The notes under the pieces are model-generated. The model saw only the letters and a program-made list of their open reading frames with translations. It made no database searches and was not told the origin of the DNA. From assembly GCF_011170085.1 (NCBI RefSeq), contig NZ_BLLI01000003.1, forward strand, positions 1 to 64,000: a DNA stretch of 64,000 nt, written 5' to 3'. The stretch comes from Pseudolactococcus hodotermopsidis (lineage in GTDB: Bacteria > Bacillota > Bacilli > Lactobacillales > Streptococcaceae). A program made the translations under genes and the position numbers. This document shows positions 53,849 to 62,462 of the stretch, one piece after another. Each line of letters begins with the position of its first letter. Within the stretch, counting starts at the first letter, position 1.

Positions 53849-54271
53849 ATGTTTTCAGGAAAAACCCCGACAAGTATTGTCATAACCAATATTGGTTTGT
53901 TGATTTATGCAACTTGGACAATGATTAACAGTATCTTGCCGAATTTGAAAATTTTCAATTTTGTTTACGAATCAATTCTCAATGTTTTTCAAGCTTTCAA
54001 ATTACAATCGACGATTTCAATGACGAATGTGCAATTTTTGGCGTATATTGTTTTACTGGTTGCTTTTCTCGCTTTACTGGTTAAGTTCCGACATTTTGCC
54101 ATTTATGCCTTGCTATTTTTTGTTTTCATCATTGTATGTAATTTTGTTTATTACGTTATTGTTGTTGGGGCAGATTCTACGGAATGGTTTGTTTTTGTCG
54201 TAATGTTTGTGAGTTTTGTCAATGTTTTCATTACGGCTAGAGGGACTGAAAGTACTAAGAAAGAAAAGTAA
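53849..54271 (+). CDS. Unknown membrane protein, 140 residues
   Basis: About four hydrophobic helices with a short charged C-terminus (ARGTESTKKEK). No motif recognised. TAGGAG lies 13 bases before the ATG. The gene is followed directly by a perfect CIRCE element that also forms a terminator. Confidence 0.65.
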   Translation: MFSGKTPTSIVITNIGLLIYATWTMINSILPNLKIFNFVYESILNVFQAFKLQSTISMTNVQFLAYIVLLVAFLALLVKFRHFAIYALLFFVFIIVCNFVYYVIVVGADSTEWFVFVVMFVSFVNVFITARGTESTKKEK

Positions 54272-54281
54272 ATTTAAAAAA

Positions 54282-54318
54282 TTAGCACTCAATATAAAAG
54301 AGTGCTAATTTTTTTATG
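54282..54318. promoter_or_regulatory. CIRCE element 1, also a terminator
   Basis: TTAGCACTC-N9-GAGTGCTAA (54282-54308) is a perfect CIRCE operator for HrcA. Preceded by A residues and followed by seven T, it also has the form of an intrinsic terminator for the upstream membrane-protein gene. Confidence 0.9.
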
Positions 54319-54326
54319 CTTTTCTC

Positions 54327-54355
54327 TTGACAAAAAAAGTGTAGAATTATATAAT
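54327..54355 (+). promoter_or_regulatory. hrcA operon promoter
   Basis: TTGACA (54327-54332), 17-base spacer, TATAAT (54350-54355), lying between the two CIRCE elements. Confidence 0.9.
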
Positions 54356-54365
54356 AATAATGTAG

Positions 54366-54392
54366 TTAGCACTTAGCAACTAAGAGTGCTAA
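54366..54392. promoter_or_regulatory. CIRCE element 2
   Basis: TTAGCACTT-N9-GAGTGCTAA, one mismatch from consensus, just after the transcription start. A further half-site (CAGTGCTAA) follows at about 54396. Confidence 0.9.
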
Positions 54393-54420
54393 ATACAGTG
54401 CTAAAAAAGAGGTGTAGAAC

Positions 54421-55470
54421 GTGATAACCAAGCGCCAACAACAAATTCTTAATATGATTATCTCGCTTTATACGCAAAATCATAAAGCGATTGGCTCAAA
54501 GGCGCTCATTGCGTCAATCAAAGCCTCTAGCGCAACAATCAGAAATGATATGAAGCGTTTGGAGGAGCTAGGCTTTATTCAAAAAGAGCACACATCGTCT
54601 GGTCGTGTCCCGAGTGTGATAGGCTATAAATATTTTGTTGAAAACTTTTTGAAACCAGGTAAACTTGATAATAACGATGTTTATCAGGTTATGAAAAATT
54701 TTGATGGCGAGTTTTATAGGTTGGATGTTCTTTATCAGCGAGCGGCGCAAATACTTGCTGATTTAACAGGATTTTCGGGATTTGTCCTCAATGTTTCCAT
54801 GAAAAATCAAGTCTTGTCGAAGTTCGATATTGTGCAACTTGATAGTCATTCGGCAATGGCAGTTTTAACCTTGGATACAGGGCTTGTTAAGACTATTCAG
54901 TTTATTTTGCCGCGCTCAATGTCGCTGGATGATTTGACAACGTTTAAGTTTATTTCTGACGAGCGCTTGGTTGGCAAGAAGATTTTGGATATTCATTATT
55001 CCTTGTTGACAGAAATTCCACAAGTTGCCCAAAAGTATTTTGCGATAACAAATGATGTGTTACAGTTATTTGAGCATGTCTTTGCTGATTTATTCAAGGA
55101 AACGCTGATTTCATCGGGACGGCAAAATTTATTGGAGTATTCTGATGATGTGGTTTCACTTTACAAAATTCTCATGGATGATGAGGCAATTATTCATGAA
55201 ATACGTGATATGGTGTCAGATGATGAAGTTAGAAGTGTCAAATTTGACTCAAATCTGACGGAAAATCATCAGATTACCAAAAATATCACGCTTATCACGC
55301 AACAGTTTGTCGTCCCTTATCGTGGATTGGGAACTTTGGCGATGATGGGACCTGTGGATCTCAACTATCAAAAAGTTGTCTCCACCATGGACCTTGTCGC
55401 AAAGATATTAACTATGAAACTGACAGATTACTACCGTTATCTTGACGGTAACCATTATGAAATGATTTAG
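54421..55470 (+). CDS. hrcA: Heat-inducible transcription repressor HrcA
   Basis: HrcA binds CIRCE and represses chaperone genes; GroEL keeps it active. The 349-residue protein has the N-terminal winged helix ([22 protein letters not shown]) and [17 protein letters not shown] start with GAGGTG upstream. First gene of the operon that it controls through two CIRCE sites. Confidence 0.96.
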   Translation: MITKRQQQILNMIISLYTQNHKAIGSKALIASIKASSATIRNDMKRLEELGFIQKEHTSSGRVPSVIGYKYFVENFLKPGKLDNNDVYQVMKNFDGEFYRLDVLYQRAAQILADLTGFSGFVLNVSMKNQVLSKFDIVQLDSHSAMAVLTLDTGLVKTIQFILPRSMSLDDLTTFKFISDERLVGKKILDIHYSLLTEIPQVAQKYFAITNDVLQLFEHVFADLFKETLISSGRQNLLEYSDDVVSLYKILMDDEAIIHEIRDMVSDDEVRSVKFDSNLTENHQITKNITLITQQFVVPYRGLGTLAMMGPVDLNYQKVVSTMDLVAKILTMKLTDYYRYLDGNHYEMI

Positions 55471-55478
55471 GAGAGAAA

Positions 55479-56015
55479 ATGTCTAAGAAAAAGAAAAAAC
55501 AAGACATCGAAAAAGAATTAAACGAAGAACTTGAAAATGAAACGGTTCTTGAGGCAATTGTAGACGAAGAAATCGACGAAGTAGCGGAATTACAAGCCAA
55601 GTTAGATGAGATGGAAAATAAATATCTCAAAGCGCATGCTGAAATGCAAAATATTCAGCGCCGTGCCAATGAGGAACGTCAAACTTTGCAAAAATATCGC
55701 TCGCAAGATTTGGCGAAAAAAATCTTGCCAAGTTTGGATAATCTGGAACGTGCACTTGCAGTTGACGGTTTGACAGATGATGTGAAAAAAGGTCTTGAGA
55801 TGACGCAAGAAAGTTTGCTCAATGCGCTTAAAGAAGAAGGCGTGACCGAAATTGAGATCATTGAAAACGAAACGAAAATGGATCACAATTTTCATATGGC
55901 GATTCAAACTGTTGAAAGTGATGCGGAGACGGATACGATTACACAAGTTTTCCAAAAAGGCTATGTTCTCCATGATCGTATTCTACGCCCAGCCATGGTT
56001 GTTGTAGCGCAGTAA
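55479..56015 (+). CDS. grpE: Nucleotide exchange factor GrpE
   Basis: Releases ADP from DnaK. The 178-residue protein has an acidic N-terminus, a long coiled coil (about 40-90) and the C-terminal beta domain ending [18 protein letters not shown]. Starts 9 bases after hrcA and overlaps the YccF gene by one base. Confidence 0.96.
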   Translation: MSKKKKKQDIEKELNEELENETVLEAIVDEEIDEVAELQAKLDEMENKYLKAHAEMQNIQRRANEERQTLQKYRSQDLAKKILPSLDNLERALAVDGLTDDVKKGLEMTQESLLNALKEEGVTEIEIIENETKMDHNFHMAIQTVESDAETDTITQVFQKGYVLHDRILRPAMVVVAQ

Positions 56016-56380
56016 TGAGGTTGATTGGTAATCTAATCTGGCTTATCTTTGGTGGTCTTAGTTCGTGGCTAAGTTGGACAATTGCAGGGCTACTTTGGTG
56101 TCTGACAATTGTCGGGATTCCCATTGGTATGCAATGTTTCAAAATCGCAAGTTTTGGCTTTGCACCATTTGGCAAACATCTTGAAAATCAAGGTGGTAGC
56201 GTGAGTTTCCTTGTCAACGTCATCTGGTTCGTCCTATTTGGTTGGGAATTGGCAATAACACATCTTGTCAGCGCTTTTTGCCTAGCAATTACGATTGTCG
56301 GGATTCCCTTTGCTGTGCAACAGTTGAAAATGGTGGGCATTTGTCTAGCACCATTTGGCAAAATTGTTGTGAGAGATTAA
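56015..56380 (+). CDS. YccF-domain (DUF307) inner membrane protein
   Basis: A 121-residue protein with two copies of the YccF motif, each ending in TIVGIPIGMQCFKIASFGFAPFG (shown in part as TIVGIPIGMQC and TIVGIPFAVQQLK) and each part of a membrane hairpin. Function unknown. It lies inside the heat-shock operon, with TAATG overlap to grpE, so it is expressed with the chaperones. This position is unusual compared with the simple hrcA-grpE-dnaK order. Confidence 0.88.
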   Translation: MRLIGNLIWLIFGGLSSWLSWTIAGLLWCLTIVGIPIGMQCFKIASFGFAPFGKHLENQGGSVSFLVNVIWFVLFGWELAITHLVSAFCLAITIVGIPFAVQQLKMVGICLAPFGKIVVRD

Positions 56381-56388
56381 CGAAATAA

Positions 56389-58287
<1,899 letters not shown>

Positions 58288-58299
58288 GTTTTGATTGAG

Positions 58300-58327
58300 A
58301 ACGGACTTGAAAAAGTTCGTTTTTTTT
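58300..58327 (+). terminator. dnaK terminator
   Basis: ACGGACTT and AAGTTCGT form a short stem followed by a T run. Confidence 0.75.
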
Positions 58328-58338
58328 GCAAAAAATTG

Positions 58339-58380
58339 TTGACAAGGTTGAAAATGTATAGTAAACTATACGTATAGTTT
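58339..58380 (+). promoter_or_regulatory. Promoter and 18-bp palindromic operator of the XRE gene
   Basis: TTGACA (58339-58344), 17-base spacer and TAAACT (58362-58367) form a promoter; the perfect palindrome AAACTATACGTATAGTTT (58363-58380) overlaps the -10, as expected for autorepression. Confidence 0.75.
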
Positions 58381-58422
58381 ATTTTACGTAAAGCTAACTG
58401 TACAAAAATGAGGAGGTGTCCC

Positions 58423-58623
58423 ATTAATAAAATCAAGGAATACCGTAAGCAATATGGTGTGTCGCAAGAGACTTTGGCTGAGGAAATGGAAGTGACCAGA
58501 CAGACAATCATTTCCTTAGAGAAAGAAAAATATACTGCCTCGTTGAATCTAGCCTATAAATTGGCGCAGTATTTTCAGACAACGATTGAGGATATTTTCT
58601 TTAGTGATGAGGAAGGAGGATAA
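58423..58623 (+). CDS. XRE-family transcriptional regulator
   Basis: A 66-residue helix-turn-helix protein (KIKEYRKQYGVSQETLAEEM and TRQTIISLEKEKYTASL) of the small Cro/C1 type, DNA-binding only. AGGAGG (58411-58416) lies 6 bases before ATT at 58423, and family members begin MNKIKEYR-like, so ATT is the likely start codon. The only in-frame ATG (58408) overlaps the front of that ribosome site and adds MRRCP. It heads a set of small membrane proteins and probably represses its own promoter. Confidence 0.85.
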   Translation: MNKIKEYRKQYGVSQETLAEEMEVTRQTIISLEKEKYTASLNLAYKLAQYFQTTIEDIFFSDEEGG

Positions 58624-58627
58624 GAAA

Positions 58628-58762
58628 ATGACACTTAAAATTGGTAAAAAGAAAAGTGATTTATCAAAAGATGAAGTGACTGAAATAACCACTATTTTTG
58701 CTTTGGGACTGGTTTTTGTAGCATCAAATTTTCTGATATGGCATGGAATAATTGAATGGTGA
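58628..58762 (+). CDS. Small membrane protein, 44 residues
   Basis: ATG at 58628 follows GGAGGA at the end of the XRE gene and codes for a basic N-terminus (MTLKIGKKKSDLSKDEV) and one membrane helix (about 23-40, IFALGLVFVASNFLIW). Stop TGA at 58760-58762. The good ribosome site and position in the operon support it. Function unknown. Confidence 0.65.
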   Translation: MTLKIGKKKSDLSKDEVTEITTIFALGLVFVASNFLIWHGIIEW

Positions 58763-58769
58763 GAAATTA

Positions 58770-59096
58770 ATGTTTAAATATTTAGTCTTAAAAAATGTCA
58801 AAACGGATAGTGACTTCAAAACCTATCAACTCTTTTGGTTAGCAATTACATTTCTAAGGCTTAGTGGGCTGTTGCTAGTTGTCTTTTATTCTGGTAAGGA
58901 CAGTGGTTTTGTGTATACTGCAATCGTCATGCTAATTGTAAACAGTATCGATGTTATCTTGCTCATCTCAAATCCCAAACCTCTTCATCAGCAACGAGTG
59001 GCGCTGACAGATGAGCGGCTACATGCTGAACGACTTAAAATGGCGGAAAGCCAGTTAGTGAAAGAAAATCTGTTATTAGTATCTGCTTATTTATAG
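58770..59096 (+). CDS. Unknown membrane protein (paralogue of the next gene), 108 residues
   Basis: Begins MFKYLVLKNVKTDSDFK, then two membrane helices (about 22-42 and 52-70), then a charged C-terminus with LTDERLHAERLKMAES. The pattern K-x-KTDSD-[FY]K at the start and TDER after the helices is repeated in the next gene. ATG at 58770 is preferred to TTG at 58752. No known family recalled. Confidence 0.7.
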   Translation: MFKYLVLKNVKTDSDFKTYQLFWLAITFLRLSGLLLVVFYSGKDSGFVYTAIVMLIVNSIDVILLISNPKPLHQQRVALTDERLHAERLKMAESQLVKENLLLVSAYL

Positions 59097-59118
59097 AGTT
59101 TAGGAGAATAGGAAATCA

Positions 59119-59556
59119 ATGTTAAAGTATTTATTTAAGAAAAATATAAAAACGGATAGTGACTATAAGAAGAATCTTTTACTGACTTGTCTGAACGTGG
59201 TAATGCTTGAGATGATGTTTGTTATCTTTGCTATTATGTCAACAGGAGAAAGGCAAAGAGGTGTATGGGGTGGTGTAGTTGGTAGTGGCAGTTTTTTGAT
59301 TGGTTATGTGATTTGGATAATCAGACTTTTATTGTCGCCTAAACGTTTGCGTGCTGCCAGACTTAGATGCACAGATGAGCGACGAAAGTTGTTGGAGCAA
59401 AAAGTTTATACGCATATTGGTATTTTCATGATGAGTTTGTTAATCATTTTATCACTTGTTTCATTGCTCTGGCAGCCTGTGGTGCTTGAACCGGTACCAA
59501 TGATAGTTTTACTTTATCTAATCCTTGGTTATCGGATTATTCGTCTTAGAAAATAA
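59119..59556 (+). CDS. Unknown membrane protein (paralogue of the previous gene), 145 residues
   Basis: Begins MLKYLFKKNIKTDSDYKK and has about four membrane helices, with CTDERRKLLEQK in the middle loop. Shared N-terminal and TDER motifs show that it is a diverged duplicate of the gene before it, extended by two helices. ATG has TAGGAG upstream. It lies before the NatA-like ATPase gene and may belong to the same system. Confidence 0.7.
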   Translation: MLKYLFKKNIKTDSDYKKNLLLTCLNVVMLEMMFVIFAIMSTGERQRGVWGGVVGSGSFLIGYVIWIIRLLLSPKRLRAARLRCTDERRKLLEQKVYTHIGIFMMSLLIILSLVSLLWQPVVLEPVPMIVLLYLILGYRIIRLRK

Positions 59557-59665
59557 GAAAAAAAATATAGTCAATTCAAGCAATATCTTTTATTTTTTGA
59601 TATAACAGTACTTGGGGTATTTCTAAAAATTCAGATTTGCACATTTTAAAAAAAGGAGCGACAAT

Positions 59666-60559
59666 TTGTTAGAATTAAAAAATATTACCAAGCAATTTGG
59701 TGATAAGACCGCTGTTAATCATCTCAATATGACCGTTAAATCGGGTGAAATTATGGGCTTGATTGGGCAAAATGGTGCGGGAAAAACGACGACTTTTCGG
59801 ATGATTTTGGATTTTATCAAGGCTGACCAAGGTCAGATTACTTGGAATGGTGCGCCGATTACTCAAGAAATTAAGCAAAGAATTGGTTTTTTGCCAGAAG
59901 AACGGGGACTTTATCAGAAATTATCTGTTGAAGAACAGATTTTGTATTTTGCTGAATTGCATGGTATGAAACGTGCTGAGGCGAAGTCGGAACTGGCGAA
60001 ATGGATGGAACGTCTTGAAGTTGTTGGTAAAGTAACGGATAAGGTGCAAGCCTTGTCTAAAGGGAATGCGCAGAAAGTTCAATTTATCGCGACTTTGATG
60101 CACCGACCTGATTTTCTGATTCTTGACGAACCCTTTACTGGTCTCGATCCAGTGAATACAAGCCTATTGATGTCTGAAATCAAAACACTCAAAGAAAATG
60201 GTGCTGCGATTATTTTTTCAAGTCATAATATGAGTGGGGTTGAGTTGCTTAGTGATAATCTGACCATGCTGAAAGCTGGCGAAACTGTGCTGCAAGGCGA
60301 TGTTTATGGTATTCGAGATAGTTTTGGGCGCACGCAAGTTTATGTCGAAAGTGATGTCTCAGATAGCGAGCTGTCGGCGATTGTCGGCGTTGAGTCGATT
60401 GAAAAACAAGGGATGGGGCGCATGATTCATATCGCTGATGAAAGTGTCGGTCGTGATATTTTCACAAAAGTTACTGAAAATGGTTACGTTCAGGCTTTTG
60501 TGCAATCACCGCCAACGCTTGATGAAATTTTCCGTAAGGAGGTCGCTGAAAATGTTTAA
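59666..60559 (+). CDS. ABC transporter ATPase, NatA-like
   Basis: A 297-residue ATPase: Walker A GQNGAGKTT, a signature region LSKGNAQKVQFIATL (LSKGN variant) and Walker B FLILDEPFTGLDP, then a C-terminal extension. The LSKGN signature is typical for NatA-type exporters of sodium or drugs. TTG start at 59666 follows AAAGGAG. Overlaps the permease gene by 8 bases. Confidence 0.9.
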   Translation: MLELKNITKQFGDKTAVNHLNMTVKSGEIMGLIGQNGAGKTTTFRMILDFIKADQGQITWNGAPITQEIKQRIGFLPEERGLYQKLSVEEQILYFAELHGMKRAEAKSELAKWMERLEVVGKVTDKVQALSKGNAQKVQFIATLMHRPDFLILDEPFTGLDPVNTSLLMSEIKTLKENGAAIIFSSHNMSGVELLSDNLTMLKAGETVLQGDVYGIRDSFGRTQVYVESDVSDSELSAIVGVESIEKQGMGRMIHIADESVGRDIFTKVTENGYVQAFVQSPPTLDEIFRKEVAENV

Positions 60560-61775
60560 ACAACTCAAATTAGTCGCGGGACAAGTTTACCGCTCGAAAA
60601 TCAAAACACCGAGTTTTTGGGTAACGGTTTTAAGTCCTTTGCTTTTTCCAGTCGTTATTTTGATTCTTAGTTTTATTATCGGAAAAACAACGAGTGATTC
60701 ACCTGCGAACCTTGCGATTGTTGATAATCCAGTGCTTGTGCAAACACTCAAATCTGGAAAATTGTTAGATGCGAAACTCTCAGAAGTTGCTGATGTCGAG
60801 ACGGCAAAGAAAAAAATAATTGATGGGAAAATTGACGGTTATCTGGTCAAATCAGATGATAAATATACCTTGGTAACGTCAACTGATGGAACGACAAAAT
60901 TTAATGAAACGACTGTCAAAACCGTTCTATCACAGATTGATTTGGCAGAAAAAGCAGCTCAGCTGAATCTGAGTGCTGAAGATTTAGTCATTTTACAAAC
61001 ACCAGCTGATTTGACTATGAAAACTTTGAGTGCCAAAGGTGAATCTAGTGGTGGCGATAGTAAAAATTGGGCGAATTATATGATTTCTGTTATCGTTTCG
61101 GTTTTCATCTTCATATTACTTATGGCGTATACGCAAATGGTTGCACAAGAAATCTCTAATGAAAAGTCAAGTCGGATTATGGAGACTTTACTTGCTGCGA
61201 CAAGTGCTAAAGTGCAGTATTATGGAAAAATCTTGGGTGTTACCTTGCTTGTTTTAACACATATCTTATTTTATATTGTTTTAGGTCTTGTGGCTAGCCT
61301 TGTTTTGAAAGGAAATGAGACAGTTAAATCCGTTCTAAAAATGGTAAATGGCGTTGACCTTAATTTCCTAGTGTTTGCTATCCTCATGATTTTGGTTTCT
61401 ATCCCAGCTTATCTCTTTTTGACGGCGATTATTGCTAGTCTTGTTAATGATCAAAGTCAAGTTCAGCAAGCGGTTTCACCGATTGTGTATCTGTCAATGA
61501 TTGGCTATATGAGTAGTGTCATCACGTCAAGCATTCCTAACAATATCATTGCGAGAGTTTTGAGTTATCTGCCCTTTATCTCATCAACGTTTATGCCGAG
61601 TCGTTTGGCAACGGAAGTCTCTTCATATAGTGATGCCTATATTGCCCTTGCTTTGCAAGCGGTCGCCCTTGTTTTAGTGGCAAAATTTGGCGAAAATATT
61701 TATGCGAAAAATGTCTTAAGCTATTCTGATGAGAAAATATTTAAACAATTTATCCGTAATTTGCGAAATAAATAA
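60552..61775 (+). CDS. ABC transporter permease, NatB-like
   Basis: A 407-residue permease: one helix near the N-terminus (24-44), an extracellular domain of about 120 residues, then five helices (ABC2 type, from about 178). YTQMVAQEISNEKSSRIMETLLA is the conserved NatB/YhaP block (shown in part as QEISNEKSSRIMETLL). With the ATPase it forms an exporter of unknown substrate. ATG at 60552 lies within the ATPase end. Confidence 0.9.
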   Translation: MFKQLKLVAGQVYRSKIKTPSFWVTVLSPLLFPVVILILSFIIGKTTSDSPANLAIVDNPVLVQTLKSGKLLDAKLSEVADVETAKKKIIDGKIDGYLVKSDDKYTLVTSTDGTTKFNETTVKTVLSQIDLAEKAAQLNLSAEDLVILQTPADLTMKTLSAKGESSGGDSKNWANYMISVIVSVFIFILLMAYTQMVAQEISNEKSSRIMETLLAATSAKVQYYGKILGVTLLVLTHILFYIVLGLVASLVLKGNETVKSVLKMVNGVDLNFLVFAILMILVSIPAYLFLTAIIASLVNDQSQVQQAVSPIVYLSMIGYMSSVITSSIPNNIIARVLSYLPFISSTFMPSRLATEVSSYSDAYIALALQAVALVLVAKFGENIYAKNVLSYSDEKIFKQFIRNLRNK

Positions 61776-61790
61776 ACAATATCGCGAGCA

Positions 61791-61832
61791 AAACCCCCTA
61801 TTTTTACGTATAGGTAAGTAGGAGGTTTTTTT
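61791..61832 (+). terminator. Terminator overlapping comEA control region
   Basis: AAACCCCCTA at the left pairs imperfectly with TAGGAGGTTT (61819-61828) and a T run follows. The right arm contains the comEA ribosome site, so upstream transcripts would hide it. Confidence 0.65.
61801..61812 (+). promoter_or_regulatory. Candidate ComX (cin) box of comEA
   Basis: TTTTTACGTATA closely resembles the ComX-dependent box TTTTTACGAATA (one difference in TACGAATA). It lies 20 bases before the comEA ATG, leaving room for a short leader with AGGAGG at 61820-61825. Confidence 0.65.
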
Positions 61833-62462
61833 ATGCTCGAAAAAATGAAAGAAAATGTCAAGATGATTGGCGTTGGTCTTGCGATTTTACTGATTGCGGC
61901 TATTTTTGTTGTGAAAACACTTGCCAGTCATTCTGATGATAATGCCATTGATGCGCAAAGTTTAATGGTTGCAAGCACCTCGCAATCGTCAGAAGAAAAG
62001 TCTGAAAAAGCAAGCACTTCAGAGCGCTTAATCATTGATGTCAAAGGCGCTGTTAATAAGCCGAGTATTTATGAAGTGGCAAAAAATGCACGCGTCAACG
62101 ATGTGATTGAGCTTGCAGGAGGGCTGACAGCAGACGCGGATGTCAAATCAATCAATCTAGCACAGAAATTGACGGATGAAATGGTTGTTTATGTTGCAAC
62201 CGTTGGCGAAGAGGTGAGTGCAGTAGCAACAACGGCGACTGATACGAGAACAGCGACAACAAATACGACCAAAGTCAATCTCAATACAGCTGACCTAGCA
62301 CAGTTGCAAACATTGAGCGGTGTTGGTGCGAAAAAAGCGCAAGATATTATTGACTATCGCGAGCAAAATGGCAACTTTAAAACGGTTGCTGACCTTGGTA
62401 ATGTCTCGGGTTTTGGGGAGAAAACGATTGAAAAACTTAAAGAAAGTATCACAGTGGATTAG
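61833..62462 (+). CDS. comEA: Competence protein ComEA
   Basis: DNA receptor at the cell surface for transformation. The 209-residue protein has an N-terminal membrane helix (10-30), a Ser-rich linker, an SLBB domain (LIIDVKGAVNKPSIYEV) and C-terminal helix-hairpin-helix DNA-binding repeats (VNLNTADLAQLQTLSGVGAK shown as 20 residues). AGGAGG precedes ATG. Overlaps comEC by 35 bases. Confidence 0.95.
   Translation: MLEKMKENVKMIGVGLAILLIAAIFVVKTLASHSDDNAIDAQSLMVASTSQSSEEKSEKASTSERLIIDVKGAVNKPSIYEVAKNARVNDVIELAGGLTADADVKSINLAQKLTDEMVVYVATVGEEVSAVATTATDTRTATTNTTKVNLNTADLAQLQTLSGVGAKKAQDIIDYREQNGNFKTVADLGNVSGFGEKTIEKLKESITVD

Noticed and set aside
58302-58330. Second CIRCE-like site after dnaK
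   Set aside because: The stem is ACGGACTT-type, not TTAGCACTC; it is a terminator only.
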